From Nocardia concava NBRC 100430 (GTDB taxonomy: Bacteria > Actinomycetota > Actinomycetes > Mycobacteriales > Mycobacteriaceae), in contig NZ_BAFX01000108.1 in NCBI RefSeq assembly GCF_000308815.1, forward strand, positions 1-64,000: 64,000 bases of DNA, read 5' to 3'. Both the position numbers and the translations under genes were made by a program. Below, one piece after another: positions 43,591 through 52,964 of the stretch; position 1 is the stretch's first letter, and the number at the start of each line of letters is the position of its first letter. The notes below the pieces were generated by a model that did not search any database, was not told the DNA's origin, and saw only the letters and a program-made list of their open reading frames with translations.

Positions 43591-44434
43591 TGAGACCCTC
43601 CCGGCGGAGCGCCGCGGCCACCCGCACGCGCAGCTCTCGCCCGACTTCGAACTGTTTGCCCGGCAGCGTCCTTGCCACCATCTTGATGTTCATCTGGTTG
43701 ACGGTGAGATCTTCGACACCCATCACGCTGGGCTCGTCCAGGAGCAGGGCCTTCAGCTTGCGATCGGCGAAGGCCTTGGCGCCCACGTCGTGCAGGATCT
43801 CATTGACCTTGTTGATGTCGGCGGTGGCGGGAACGGGCACGTCGATTGCGGCACGCGCCCAATCCTTCGACAGATTGGTCACTTTCACGATCTGACCGTT
43901 CGGGACGATTATCACTTCACCGTCGGCGCTACGCAGAGTCGTGATGCGCAACGTGACGTCCTCGACCGTACCCTCGGCCTCGGTGGAGTTTCCAGTCACT
44001 GCGATGCGCACGACATCGCCGAAGCCGTACTGTCTTTCGGTAATCAGGAAGAATCCCGCGAGCAGATCCTGCACGATGCGCTGTGCGCCGAAACCCAGTG
44101 CGGCACCGAGCACTGCGGCCGGAGCCACCAGACCGCCCAGCTCGAAACCCAAGCGCCGCAACACTTCCAGCGAGACCAGGAAGTAGACGATCGACAGTAC
44201 GACCCAGGTTATGACCTGCGCCAACGCATGTCGGTGCTTGGCGGCCTCGGATCGGACCAGCGAATCGCTGCTGCGGAAGCCGGAGTCGATCTTGCGGGTG
44301 ATGCGGTCGCGCACGAAAGTGGCGCCGCGGCTGATCAGCATTGCCCCGACGACCAGCAGCACGATCTCGAGACCGCTGGATCGTAGCCAGTTCCCGAAAT
44401 CGGCTCCGGTGCCCGCGGCGAGAATCGAATGCAT
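43574..44434 (-). CDS. MscS-family mechanosensitive ion channel
   Basis: 286 residues. Helices at about 20-40 and 68-90 are followed by the pore helix 'LGGLVAPAAVLGAALGFGAQRIVQDLLAGFFLITERQYGFGDVV', the Gly/Ala-rich MscS TM3 signature. The beta domain 'EGTVEDVTLRITTLRSADGEVIIVPNGQIVKVTNLSKD' is typical. Releases solutes under osmotic downshock. Lies 2 bp after prfB on the same strand, as in mycobacteria (Rv3104c position). Confidence 0.92.
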   Translation of the reverse strand: MHSILAAGTGADFGNWLRSSGLEIVLLVVGAMLISRGATFVRDRITRKIDSGFRSSDSLVRSEAAKHRHALAQVITWVVLSIVYFLVSLEVLRRLGFELGGLVAPAAVLGAALGFGAQRIVQDLLAGFFLITERQYGFGDVVRIAVTGNSTEAEGTVEDVTLRITTLRSADGEVIIVPNGQIVKVTNLSKDWARAAIDVPVPATADINKVNEILHDVGAKAFADRKLKALLLDEPSVMGVEDLTVNQMNIKMVARTLPGKQFEVGRELRVRVAAALRREGLSDGAS

Positions 44435-44436
44435 GC

Positions 44437-45558
44437 TTACCCCTGGGTGGTCTGCTCCCGCATGCGCCAGCGGATCCCGGATTCGATGAACGCGTCGATA
44501 TCACCGTCGAGGACGGCGGAGGGGTTGTTGACCTCGTAACCGGTGCGCAGATCCTTGACCATCTGGTACGGGTGCAGGACGTAGGAGCGCATCTGGTTGC
44601 CCCAGGACGCGCCCTCGTTGGTCTTGAGCGCGTCCATCTGGGCGCGCTCTTCCTGTCGCTTGCGTTCCAGCAGCTTGGCCTGCAGCACGCGCATGGCCGA
44701 AATCTTGTTCTGCAGCTGCGATTTCTCGTTCTGGCAGGTGACGACGATACCGGTCGGAATGTGGGTCAGACGGACCGCGGAGTCGGTGGTGTTGACCGAC
44801 TGGCCGCCGGGACCCGACGAGCGGTACACGTCGACGCGGACCTCGCCGTCCGGAATCTCGATGTGGTCGGTGGTCTCGACCACGGGCAGCACCTCGACCT
44901 CGGCGAATGAGGTCTGGCGGCGGCCCTGGTTGTCGAACGGGCTGATACGGACCAGTCGGTGCGTACCCATTTCGACCGACAGCGTGCCGTAGGCGTAGGG
45001 CACCTTCACGGTGAAGGTCGCGGACTTGATGCCCGCCTCCTCCGCGTAGGAGGTGTCGTAGATTTCGACCGGGTACTTGTGGCTCTCGGCCCAGCGCACA
45101 TACATCCGCATCAGCATCTGCGCCCAGTCCGCGGCGTCCACGCCACCCGCGCCGGAGCGGATATTGACCAGCGCCTCACGCTTGTCGTACTCGCCCGACA
45201 GCAGCGTGCGGACCTCCATGGCCTCGACATCGGCGTGCAGGCTGGCGCGCTCGGCGTCGGCGTCGGCGAGAGCGGCGGCCTGGTCGGCGCCCTCCTCGGC
45301 CTCGGCCAGCTCGTAGAGCACCGGCAGATCCTCGAGCCGCTGGCGGAGGTCCTTGACCCGCCGCAATTCGGCCTGGGCGTGCGACAACTCGCTGGTCACG
45401 CTCTGGGCGTGCTCCTGGTTGTTCCACAGCTCCGGGTCGGCGGCCTGCTGTTCCAGCTCGTCGATGCGGCGAGCCAGCTCGTCGATATCGAGCACCGACT
45501 CGATGGTCTTCAGAGTGGTGTCGAGTTCGGCAAGGTCAGCAGAGACGTCAGGATGCAC
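44437..45558 (-). CDS. prfB: Peptide chain release factor 2
   Basis: 373 residues from GTG 45558 ('[24 protein letters not shown]'); a TTG three codons upstream is an alternative. The catalytic GGQ lies in '[22 protein letters not shown]', and '[21 protein letters not shown]' carries the SPF codon-recognition motif for UGA. The frame is continuous: the programmed +1 frameshift of many RF2 genes is absent, as usual in actinobacteria. First gene of the prfB - mscS - small protein - ftsE - ftsX run. Confidence 0.97.
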   Translation of the reverse strand: MHPDVSADLAELDTTLKTIESVLDIDELARRIDELEQQAADPELWNNQEHAQSVTSELSHAQAELRRVKDLRQRLEDLPVLYELAEAEEGADQAAALADADAERASLHADVEAMEVRTLLSGEYDKREALVNIRSGAGGVDAADWAQMLMRMYVRWAESHKYPVEIYDTSYAEEAGIKSATFTVKVPYAYGTLSVEMGTHRLVRISPFDNQGRRQTSFAEVEVLPVVETTDHIEIPDGEVRVDVYRSSGPGGQSVNTTDSAVRLTHIPTGIVVTCQNEKSQLQNKISAMRVLQAKLLERKRQEERAQMDALKTNEGASWGNQMRSYVLHPYQMVKDLRTGYEVNNPSAVLDGDIDAFIESGIRWRMREQTTQG

Positions 45559-45623
45559 AAGGTTCAAATCTACCGTCCCGCGTCACCGAGCCGAAACTTC
45601 GGCGGCCGAGCCACGCTCACCGT

Positions 45624-46481
45624 TCAGCTCGCGACGGCACGCAGGCCGCCCGGGCGGCGGCCGACCAGGCGGTCCAGGGCGGTGGCGGTGGCCTCGTCGG
45701 CGGGGAGGTAGACGATGAGGCATTGGTCGTCGTCGGCGGACAGGTGCAGGGTTTCGTAGGCCAGGCGTAGCGGGCCCGCCTCGGGGTGGGTCAGGCGGCC
45801 GACGCCATTGGTGTCGGGGAGGCCGGGGATGGATTCGACGCGGTTGGTGAATTCGGGGCCGATGGTGGCGGCGAGTTCGTCGAGGAGGGCGTTGACGTGG
45901 GGGTCGGCGCGGCCGGGGCCCTGTTTGAGGGTGGCGACGACCTTGTCGGCCTTGTGTTCCCAGTCAGGGTAGACCTCGCGGGCACGAGGGTCGGAGAGGA
46001 CATAGCGGGCGTAGTTGCCGGGGAGGCCGTTGTCGAGCATGCCGATCGGTCCGAAGAGGGAGCGGTAGCCGTCGGTCACGGCCAGGATTTCGGTGAGCCG
46101 GTTCATGAGCGCGGCGGGCGCGGGTTCGAGCTGGTCCAGCATGGCGCGCACGGCCGGGCGGACGCGGCGGTTGGGTCCGGAACCGCCGCGGCAGTTGAAG
46201 TTCGGATCGCTCGCCTTGGCGAAATTGAGCAGGTGCACGCGCTGCGCGGGGGTCAGCAGCAGGGCGTCGGCCAGCGCGATGAGCACCGGCGCGGACGGAT
46301 GCCGGTCGCGGCCCTGTTCGAGCCGGGTCAGGTATTCGACGGAAACCCCTGCGAGCATGGCCAATTCGGAGCGGCGCAGGCCGGGGGTGCGGCGGCGCGG
46401 CCCGGTCGGCAATCCCACCTCGGCGGGTGTGACCGACTCGCGGCGCAGGCGCAGGAACAGTCCCAGCTCGTTCTCACTCAC
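45624..46481 (-). CDS. Xre-family regulator with MmyB-like ligand domain
   Basis: 285 residues. N-terminal HTH (about 10-80): 'LGLFLRLRRESVTPAEVGLPTGPRRRTPGLRRSELAMLAGVSVEYLTRLEQGRDRHPSAPVLIALADAL'. The C-terminal part, 'LMNRLTEILAVTDGYRSLFGP' and 'NYARYVLSDPRAREVYPDWEHKADKVVATLK', is the MmyB-like PAS-type domain found in many actinobacterial regulators. Divergent from the FMN reductase (143 bp), its likely target. Confidence 0.9.
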   Translation of the reverse strand: MSENELGLFLRLRRESVTPAEVGLPTGPRRRTPGLRRSELAMLAGVSVEYLTRLEQGRDRHPSAPVLIALADALLLTPAQRVHLLNFAKASDPNFNCRGGSGPNRRVRPAVRAMLDQLEPAPAALMNRLTEILAVTDGYRSLFGPIGMLDNGLPGNYARYVLSDPRAREVYPDWEHKADKVVATLKQGPGRADPHVNALLDELAATIGPEFTNRVESIPGLPDTNGVGRLTHPEAGPLRLAYETLHLSADDDQCLIVYLPADEATATALDRLVGRRPGGLRAVAS

Positions 46482-46624
46482 GAACTCGACGCTAGCAACG
46501 CGGGCGCTCCGTAGGGTGTCCCTCTCACTACTACCCTCAGCGTGGTCTCCCTAGGACTTTCGCGGGATCGCAGAGTTGATCTCGAGCGACCGACCGGTCG
46601 CAGCGATTCTCGAAGGAGACCCCA

Positions 46625-47221
46625 ATGACCAGCACTCCCCTGCGGCTCGCGGTGATCATCGGCAGCGTCCGGGAGGGACGTTTCGGACCGGTGGTGGCGA
46701 ACTGGATCGTCGAGCAGGCGCGGCGGCACGGCAGGTTCGAGATCGATCTCGTCGACCTGGCCGACTACGACCTCCCGCATGCCCTGCCCGCGGTGTCACC
46801 GCTCATGGAACCGAACCCGGTGCGCCCCGGCAATGGCGAGGAACTGGCCCGGCGGCTCACGGCGGCCGACGCGTTCATCGTCGTGACGCCCGATATCAAC
46901 CGCAGCTTCCCGTCGTCGCTGAAGACGGTCATCGACTGGCACTTCACCCAGTGGAATCGCAAGACCGTCGGTTTCGTCGGCTACAGCGGCAAGTCCGGCG
47001 GCCTGCTCGCCATCGAGGGCCTGCGGTCGGTCTTCAACGAGCTGAACGCCCACACGGTCAGGGAATACGTGTCCTTCCCCCGCTACTTCCTGCTGTTCGA
47101 CCAGTCCGGCAACCTCATCGACCCGGCCGAGTTCGAGGCCGCCGCCACCCGCCTCCTCGACGAACTCGACTGGTGGGCAACCGCGCTCACCGCCGCTCGC
47201 ACCGAGGCCGTCCCCGCCTGA
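46625..47221 (+). CDS. NADPH-dependent FMN reductase family protein
   Basis: 198 residues. 'LRLAVIIGSVREGRFGPVVANWIVEQA' is the flavodoxin-like phosphate-binding loop; 'ADAFIVVTPDINRSFPSSLKTVIDW' and 'KTVGFVGYSGKSGGLLAIEGLRSVF' are the other flavin contacts of the FMN_red family. Probably a quinone or chromate/azo-type reductase. GAAGGAG precedes ATG 46625. Likely controlled by the divergent Xre-type regulator. Confidence 0.9.
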   Translation: MTSTPLRLAVIIGSVREGRFGPVVANWIVEQARRHGRFEIDLVDLADYDLPHALPAVSPLMEPNPVRPGNGEELARRLTAADAFIVVTPDINRSFPSSLKTVIDWHFTQWNRKTVGFVGYSGKSGGLLAIEGLRSVFNELNAHTVREYVSFPRYFLLFDQSGNLIDPAEFEAAATRLLDELDWWATALTAARTEAVPA

Positions 47222-47225
47222 TTCG

Positions 47226-47284
47226 TCGAGTGGCACACCGGTGCGGCGAATCCGGACGAATCCCCTCACCGGTGTGCCACTCGA
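47226..47284. terminator. Long inverted repeat between the FMN reductase and hisN
   Basis: TCGAGTGGCACACCGGTG (47226-47243) and its exact complement (47267-47284) flank a 23-nt loop. It begins four bases after the FMN reductase stop codon. An 18-bp perfect stem suits transcription termination, though the large loop is unusual. Confidence 0.6.
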
Positions 47285-47338
47285 AGTTGGCGACTGAGGA
47301 CACCCACCGTTAACTGGACTGGACTAACCTGCTGGTTC

Positions 47339-48124
47339 GTGACCCGATACTCCGCTGACCTGGAACTCGCGCTGCAGCTGGCCGACGCGGCCGACGCCAT
47401 TACTCGTGAGCGGTTCGGTGCGCTCGACCTCAAGATCGATTCCAAGCCGGACCTGACGCCCGTCTCCGACGCCGACCTGGCTGTCGAACGCAAGGTGCGC
47501 GAGATTCTCGGCGCCGAGCGGCCCGGCGATCTGGTGCTCGGCGAGGAGTTCGGCGGCGACGCCGAATTCACCGGCCGCCAGTGGGTCATCGACCCCATCG
47601 ACGGCACCAAGAACTTCGTGCGCGGCGTCCCGGTCTGGGCCTCGCTCATCTCCCTGCTCGAGGACGGCGTCCCGGTCGTGGGCGTGGTGAGCGCACCCGC
47701 CCTGTCCCGCCGCTGGTGGGCCGCCGCCGGATCGGGCGCGTGGAGCAGCTTCGAACGGGGTGAGGCCAAGGCCATCTCGGTCTCGGCCGTCGCCGAACTG
47801 GGCGCCTCCAGCCTCGCCATCTCCAGCCTCTCCGGCTGGCGTGCCATCGGCCGCCGGGCCAAGCTCATCGCGTTGACCGACGAGGTCTGGCGGGTGCGCG
47901 GCTACGGCGACTTCTTCGGCTACGCGCTGCTGGCTGAGGGCGCGGTCGACATCTGCACCGAACCCGAACTGTCCCTGTGGGACATGGCCGCCCTCGACAT
48001 CCTCATCCGCGAGGCGGGCGGCACCTTCACCGCCCTCGACGGCCGGCCCGGCCCGCACGGCGGCAGCGCGGTGGCGACCAATGGGCATCTCCAGGACCAG
48101 GTGCTGGCGGCGTTGCAGGCCTGA
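47339..48124 (+). CDS. hisN: Histidinol-phosphatase, inositol-monophosphatase family
   Basis: 261 residues from GTG 47339. Metal-binding motifs: 'GEEFGG' (Glu), '[21 protein letters not shown]' (the D-P-I-D-G-T block) and '[19 protein letters not shown]'. Matches the HisN-type phosphatase of Corynebacteriales (position of Rv3137 near fadE24/fadE23), which dephosphorylates histidinol phosphate in histidine synthesis. No ribosome-binding site is seen and TAACCT lies about 12 bases upstream, so the mRNA may be leaderless. Confidence 0.9.
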   Translation: MTRYSADLELALQLADAADAITRERFGALDLKIDSKPDLTPVSDADLAVERKVREILGAERPGDLVLGEEFGGDAEFTGRQWVIDPIDGTKNFVRGVPVWASLISLLEDGVPVVGVVSAPALSRRWWAAAGSGAWSSFERGEAKAISVSAVAELGASSLAISSLSGWRAIGRRAKLIALTDEVWRVRGYGDFFGYALLAEGAVDICTEPELSLWDMAALDILIREAGGTFTALDGRPGPHGGSAVATNGHLQDQVLAALQA

Positions 48125-48147
48125 GCCTGAGCCGAGTTGTTTGAGCC

Positions 48148-49626
48148 TCAGCCGAGTTTCCGCATGGCGGGCCACATCTCGGACCAGGGGTGACGGGGCG
48201 TGCGGCAGAGGATGATCGCGCGCCCTTGCTCGTTGTTGTGGATGGCGAGGCCGTTGTCTATGCGGCCCAGGGGTTCTGGGTCGAGGCAGAAGCGGGAGAC
48301 GGTGTCGGCCCGGATGCCGACGATGATCACCGGGTTGGCGTCGGCGGGTGGGCCCCACCACCAGTAGGCGTTGTGGACGCTGTGCGGGGTCGGCAGGCCG
48401 TGGCCGAAGTGTTCGATGGCTCCGGCCTCGCCGTAGTTGCCGGTGAGGATGTCGGCGTCGGGAGCGGAATGGGCACGGGCGTCGGCGATCTGGGCGACGA
48501 ATTGAGGCCAGCCGACCGTCTCTCCGGATTCCTTGTTGACGGCGAGGATCGGGGACGGGTCGCGGAGGGTCGACATCGGGAGGGTGGGCAGGAAGACCAC
48601 AGCCGAGAACACCGCGCTCGATGCGATGGCGAAAACCAGTGCGACGCGGCGTATCCGGCTCGTCAACCAGGATTCCGCGCCGACGGCACCGGCGGCGAGC
48701 AGTAGCGGGTACATCTCGCCGAGGTAGTAGGCCTTGCCGGTCATGATCAGGTAGGCGAGGAAGAGCGCGGCGTAGGTGATCGCGAAGGCTCGGTAGCGGG
48801 AGCGCCAGAGCCGCCACAGGCCGTAGGCCCAGAGCGGGACGAGTAGCACTCCGATCAGGCCGAATTGCAGGACTACGAACTCGATTCGGGAGTTCGAACT
48901 GCCCGACGAGCCGCCGGCGATGGCCCGGCTCAGCGCCCATTGGGGCCAGCCGTTGCGGGCTTGCCAGATTACGTAGGGCGCGCTGATCACCGCCGCGATG
49001 CCGAGGGCGATCGGAAAGTACCTGGTGGCGAATACCTCTCGCGGTCCGGAAGCCAGTAGCGAGAACGCCAGCACCGCTAGGGGAAGCACGATCAGCGCCT
49101 TGTTCTGGACACCAATCCCGGCCACCACACCGATTGCGAGCCAGAGGCGCGGATCGAAATCCCTTCGCAGTAAACGCAGGACGAGCAGCATCAGCACCGA
49201 CCACACCGCGAGGTCGATACCCGCTGTGCTGAGGGTGTGACCGGCCCCGATCACCACAGCCGCCGAGGCCGTCGCCGCAGCGGCGATCACGCGCGCGACC
49301 CGTCCGCCGCCGAGTTCTCGCGCGGCCAGTCCCGCACAGATCACTACAATGGTCGACGCTAGAGTCGCCGGAACTCGCAGCAGCATCACGGAATTCGAAT
49401 CGATGGCCGACATCGCGCGGGCCAGCAGCGGCACCAGCGGTGGCTGATCGGGATATCCCCAATCCATTCGCCGTCCCGCGGCCAGGAAATAGAGTTCGTC
49501 GCGGTGGTAGCCGTAGCGGCCGGAGAGAGCGGTCATCACGGCCGCGAAAAATCCCGCTACCCAGTAGATCTCGCCATTCGAGGCGTCGACCGGCCGCTGT
49601 CCCATCACCCGCATGATCGCATCCAC
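48148..49626 (-). CDS. GT39-type (ArnT/PMT-like) membrane glycosyltransferase
   Basis: 492 residues with about 10-12 hydrophobic helices. The first external loop 'RYGYHRDELYFLAAGRRMDWGYPDQPPLVPLLARAMS' carries the D-E and D-Q-P-P motifs of ArnT-like/glycosyltransferase family 39 enzymes, which use polyprenyl-linked sugars. A soluble C-terminal part (about 360-492) ends 'PWSEMWPAMRKLG'. The acceptor is unknown; such proteins are often involved in cell-envelope glycan assembly. Confidence 0.85.
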   Translation of the reverse strand: MDAIMRVMGQRPVDASNGEIYWVAGFFAAVMTALSGRYGYHRDELYFLAAGRRMDWGYPDQPPLVPLLARAMSAIDSNSVMLLRVPATLASTIVVICAGLAARELGGGRVARVIAAAATASAAVVIGAGHTLSTAGIDLAVWSVLMLLVLRLLRRDFDPRLWLAIGVVAGIGVQNKALIVLPLAVLAFSLLASGPREVFATRYFPIALGIAAVISAPYVIWQARNGWPQWALSRAIAGGSSGSSNSRIEFVVLQFGLIGVLLVPLWAYGLWRLWRSRYRAFAITYAALFLAYLIMTGKAYYLGEMYPLLLAAGAVGAESWLTSRIRRVALVFAIASSAVFSAVVFLPTLPMSTLRDPSPILAVNKESGETVGWPQFVAQIADARAHSAPDADILTGNYGEAGAIEHFGHGLPTPHSVHNAYWWWGPPADANPVIIVGIRADTVSRFCLDPEPLGRIDNGLAIHNNEQGRAIILCRTPRHPWSEMWPAMRKLG

Positions 49627-49721
49627 GCTGCGGCCGTGCCACCGGTTCTCCGTCGATACCCGGCGCGGGCTGCGGTCCCGCGACCGGGCGCGCCGCTAGG
49701 TCAGCGGCGCAATGCCGTCAC

Positions 49722-49976
49722 TCAGCCGAGCGGGACGCAGACCGAGCCGAGGTCGAGGAACGGGCCACCGGGTGCGGCCGAGCCCACGCCGACCGAGCCG
49801 AAGCTGACCTCGCCGCCGACGCCGCTGACACAGCCGCCGGCACCCGAGCCGGTGCCGATGCCGGAGCCGGTGATGCCGAGGTCGACCGGCTGCAGTTGGA
49901 CGGGTTCGGCGCCGGCGGGGGCGGCGAGGAAGAGACCTGCGGCAATCAGGCCCGCGGTTCCGAGCGCGATCTTCAT
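49722..49976 (-). CDS. Small secreted Gly-rich protein
   Basis: 84 residues from ATG 49976 with GGAGG eight bases upstream. Signal peptide 'MKIALGTAGLIAAGLFLAAPAGA', cleavage after A-G-A. The mature chain of about 60 residues is Gly/Ser/Val-rich with two cysteines ('AGGCVSG' and 'GSVCVPLG'). Resembles short exported proteins common in Nocardia; function unknown. Confidence 0.7.
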   Translation of the reverse strand: MKIALGTAGLIAAGLFLAAPAGAEPVQLQPVDLGITGSGIGTGSGAGGCVSGVGGEVSFGSVGVGSAAPGGPFLDLGSVCVPLG

Positions 49977-50131
49977 ATGTAGAACCTCCATCAGGAGCGA
50001 GTTATGCGCCGACACCCTAGCCCAGCTCGCCACCGTCTGAAGCAAGTTTGTTTCACTAGATCCGGGCGGTACCGATCGGTAAGTTCGAACCACCGCGCTG
50101 ACCTGCCGATTCGACAATCCTGGACGCCACT

Positions 50132-50170
50132 TCTTACTCTGAAGTAAGATAGTCTTACTCAGGAGTAAGA
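50132..50170. promoter_or_regulatory. Tandem palindromic operators before the acyl-CoA dehydrogenases
   Basis: TCTTACT-CTGA-AGTAAGA (50132-50149) and TCTTACT-CAGG-AGTAAGA (50153-50170) have identical 7-bp arms and centres 21 bp apart, two helical turns, so two dimers could bind on one face. A possible -10 element TAAGAT lies at 50145-50150. The symmetry suits a TetR-type repressor, but none is encoded next to it. Confidence 0.7.
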
Positions 50171-50215
50171 TTGCTGGGCAGGATCACCCACCTCCTCGAT
50201 AGAAAACTGGTGATT

Positions 50216-51598
50216 ATGAGCACTCGAGACACCGCAACGAAGCGGGATACCTCCGCCGTTGGCCTGAACCCGGTCAAACGCGACTGGATGGGCGCGGCGA
50301 TGCGGGTCATGACGACCATCACGGGGTCCGAACTCGCCGAGAAGTACAAGCTGCGCAAGCCGATCGAGCGCCTCACCTACGAGGGCACCAAGACCGGTTT
50401 CCGCACGCTCGGCGCCGCTACCCGCGCGTTCGAGAAGGTCGCCGGAGGTGGCGCGCCGAAGCGGCTGCCCGCCAACGAGTCTCGTAAGAAGGACTACTTC
50501 GACCTCACCCCGACCGACGAGCAGCAGATGATCGTCGAGACGGTGCGCGAGTTCGCGGCCGAGATCCTGCGCCCGGCCGCCTACGACGCCGACAATGCCG
50601 CGAAGGCCCCGCGTGATCTGCTCGAGCGCGCCTCCGAGCTGGGCATCACCCTGATCAACGTGCCCGAGGAGTTCGAGGGCGCTGCCTCCGAGCGTGGCGC
50701 GGTCACCAATTCCCTTGTGGCCGAGGCGCTGGCGCAGGGCGACATGGGTCTGGCGCTGCCGCTGCTCGCGCCCAGCGGTGTCGCGGTCGCGCTGTCGCAG
50801 TGGGGTACCGACGCGCAGCAGAAGACCTACCTCGGCGCGTTCGCCGGTGAGAACGTGCCGCAGGCGTCGGTCGTCATCTCCGAGCCGCAGGCGCTGTTCG
50901 ATCCGTTCGCGTTGAAGACCAAGGCGACTCGCTCGCCCAGCGGTTTCCGCCTCAACGGCGTGAAGACCCTGGTGCCGGCCGCCGGTGACGCCGAGCTGTT
51001 CATCGTGGCCGCCGAGCTGGATGGCCGCCCGACCTTCTTCATCGTCGAGTCCAACACCGAAGGTGTTGTGGTCGAGGCGGATCCGAGCATGGGTATGCGG
51101 GCCGCGGGCCTGGGTCGCCTGTTGCTGAACAATGTCGCGGTGCCGACCACCGCGCTGCTGGGTGACTCCGAGGGCGCCGTGCGTGCCGAGGAGTACGCCG
51201 ACGCGGTGCGTCTGGCCCGTCTGGGCTGGGCCTCGCTGGCCATCGGTACCGGTCAGGCCGTGCTGGACTACGTGATTCCGTATGTGAAGGAGCGCGAGGC
51301 GTTCGGTGAGCCGATCGCCCACCGCCAGGCGGTCGCGTTCATGGTCGCGAACATGGCGATCGAGCTGGATGGTCTTCGTCTCGTGACTCTGCGGGGTGCG
51401 TCACGCGCGGAGCAGGGGCTGTCCTTCGCCCGCGAGGCCGCGCTGGCCAAGAAGCTGGCCACCGACAAGGGGATGCAGATCGGCCTGGACGGCGTGCAGC
51501 TGCTGGGCGGACACGGCTTCACCAAGGAGCACCCGGTCGAGCGCTGGTACCGCGATCTGCGCGGCGTCGGCGTCGCCGAAGGCATCGTCCTCATCTAA
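50216..51598 (+). CDS. fadE24: Acyl-CoA dehydrogenase (FadE24-like)
   Basis: 460 residues from ATG 50216. A 100-residue N-terminal extension precedes the dehydrogenase fold, which starts 'LTPTDEQQMIVETVREFAAEILRPAAY'. 'ALPLLAPSGVAVALSQWGTDAQQKTYLGAFAGE' and 'ERWYRDLRGVGVAEG' fit the fold, but the usual catalytic glutamate stretch is atypical. Order with the next gene and with hisN nearby matches Rv3139-Rv3140 and Rv3137 of M. tuberculosis. Likely forms a heteromeric dehydrogenase with the following gene. Confidence 0.85.
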   Translation: MSTRDTATKRDTSAVGLNPVKRDWMGAAMRVMTTITGSELAEKYKLRKPIERLTYEGTKTGFRTLGAATRAFEKVAGGGAPKRLPANESRKKDYFDLTPTDEQQMIVETVREFAAEILRPAAYDADNAAKAPRDLLERASELGITLINVPEEFEGAASERGAVTNSLVAEALAQGDMGLALPLLAPSGVAVALSQWGTDAQQKTYLGAFAGENVPQASVVISEPQALFDPFALKTKATRSPSGFRLNGVKTLVPAAGDAELFIVAAELDGRPTFFIVESNTEGVVVEADPSMGMRAAGLGRLLLNNVAVPTTALLGDSEGAVRAEEYADAVRLARLGWASLAIGTGQAVLDYVIPYVKEREAFGEPIAHRQAVAFMVANMAIELDGLRLVTLRGASRAEQGLSFAREAALAKKLATDKGMQIGLDGVQLLGGHGFTKEHPVERWYRDLRGVGVAEGIVLI

Positions 51599-51625
51599 GC
51601 CCCGACTTCCCAACGGAGACATCCA

Positions 51626-52849
51626 ATGATCAATCTCGAACTCCCCAAGAAGCTGCGGGCCAGTGCCAACCAGGCGCACCAGGTCGCGCAGGAGATCTTC
51701 CGCCCCGCGTCCCGCAAGTACGACCTCGCCGAGCACGAGTACCCGGTTGAGCTGGACACCATGGCCGCCATGGTCGAGGGCCTGTCCGACTCCGGCACCG
51801 AGCAGATCTCCGGCGCCACCGGCGGCCGCACCGGTGACGAGGACAAGCACGCCACCGAGCTGCTGGGTAACACCAACGGCGGCAACATGTCCGCGCTGAT
51901 GAACGCGCTCGAGACCTCCTGGGGCGACGTCGGCCTGATGCTGTCGATCCCCTACCAGGGCCTCGGCAACGCCGCCATCGCCGCGGTCGCCACCGACGAG
52001 CAGCTCAAGCGCTTCGGCAAGGTGTGGGCCGCCATGGCCATCACCGAGCCGTCCTTCGGCTCCGACTCGGCCGCGGTCACCGCCACCGCCACCCTCGACG
52101 GTGACGAGTGGGTCCTCAACGGCACCAAGATCTTCGTGACCGCGGGCTCGCGCGCCACCCACATCGTGGTGTGGGCGTCGGTGGACCGCTCCGCCGGCCG
52201 CGCCGCCATCAAGTCCTTCGTCGTCCCCCGGGATGCCAAGGGCCTGACCGTGTCCCGCCTCGAGCACAAGCTCGGCATCAAGGCCTCCGACACCGCGGAA
52301 ATCCGCTTCGAAGACTGCCGCATCCCCAAGGACAACATCCTCGGCTCCCCGGAAGTCAACGTGGAGAAGGGTTTCGGCGGCGTCATGCAGACGTTCGACA
52401 ACACCCGCCCGCTGGTCGCCGGCATGGCAGTCGGCGTAGGCCGCGCCGCCCTGGAAGAACTCCGCACCGTCCTCACCGACGCCGGCATCGAGATCTCCTA
52501 CGACAAGCCCGCCAACAACCAGCACGCCGCCGCAGCGGAATTCCTCCGCCTGGAAGCGGATTGGGAAGCCGCGTACCTGCTCTCGCTGCGCGCCGCCTGG
52601 ATGGCCGACAACAAGAAGCCCAACTCCCTCGAGGCCTCCATGTCCAAGGCCAAGGCCGGCCGCATGGGCACGGACGTCACCCTGAAGGCCGTCGAACTCG
52701 CCGGCGCCACGGGTTACTCCCAGCGCACCCTCCTGGAAAAGTGGGGCCGCGACTCGAAGATCCTCGACATCTTCGAAGGCACCCAGCAGATCCAGCAGCT
52801 CATCGTCGCCCGCCGCGTCCTGGGCCTGGGCAGCGACAAGCTGAAGTAA
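51626..52849 (+). CDS. fadE23: Acyl-CoA dehydrogenase (FadE23-like)
   Basis: 407 residues. Typical motifs: 'AMAITEPSFGSDSAAVTATATLDGDEWVLNGTKIFVTAGSRATHIVVWASVD', 'VEKGFGGVMQTFDNTRPLVAGMAVGVGRAALEEL' and the C-terminal 'LEKWGRDSKILDIFEGTQQIQQLIVARRVLG', with the catalytic-base region at 'IFEGTQQ'. Lies 27 bp after the FadE24-like gene on the same strand; the two probably act as one FAD enzyme in beta-oxidation of an unknown acyl chain. A strong terminator follows. Confidence 0.92.
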   Translation: MINLELPKKLRASANQAHQVAQEIFRPASRKYDLAEHEYPVELDTMAAMVEGLSDSGTEQISGATGGRTGDEDKHATELLGNTNGGNMSALMNALETSWGDVGLMLSIPYQGLGNAAIAAVATDEQLKRFGKVWAAMAITEPSFGSDSAAVTATATLDGDEWVLNGTKIFVTAGSRATHIVVWASVDRSAGRAAIKSFVVPRDAKGLTVSRLEHKLGIKASDTAEIRFEDCRIPKDNILGSPEVNVEKGFGGVMQTFDNTRPLVAGMAVGVGRAALEELRTVLTDAGIEISYDKPANNQHAAAAEFLRLEADWEAAYLLSLRAAWMADNKKPNSLEASMSKAKAGRMGTDVTLKAVELAGATGYSQRTLLEKWGRDSKILDIFEGTQQIQQLIVARRVLGLGSDKLK

Positions 52850-52864
52850 GTTCCGCCACAACGA

Positions 52865-52899
52865 AAACCGGTGCGAACCCTCCCGGTTCGCACCGGTTT
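52865..52899. terminator. Intrinsic terminator after the FadE23-like gene
   Basis: AAACCGGTGCGAACC (52865-52879) and its complement (52885-52899), loop CTCCC, followed by CTTGTT. A 15-bp perfect stem. Confidence 0.85.
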
Positions 52900-52964
52900 C
52901 TTGTTCACGCGGATCATCGCGGTCGCCGGTATGGTGCTTGCGGCGACGGTGGAGATGAGGCGTG

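Noticed and set aside
44437-45558. Programmed frameshift in prfB
   Set aside because: The coding frame is continuous from the start through the GGQ motif to the stop, with no in-frame UGA.
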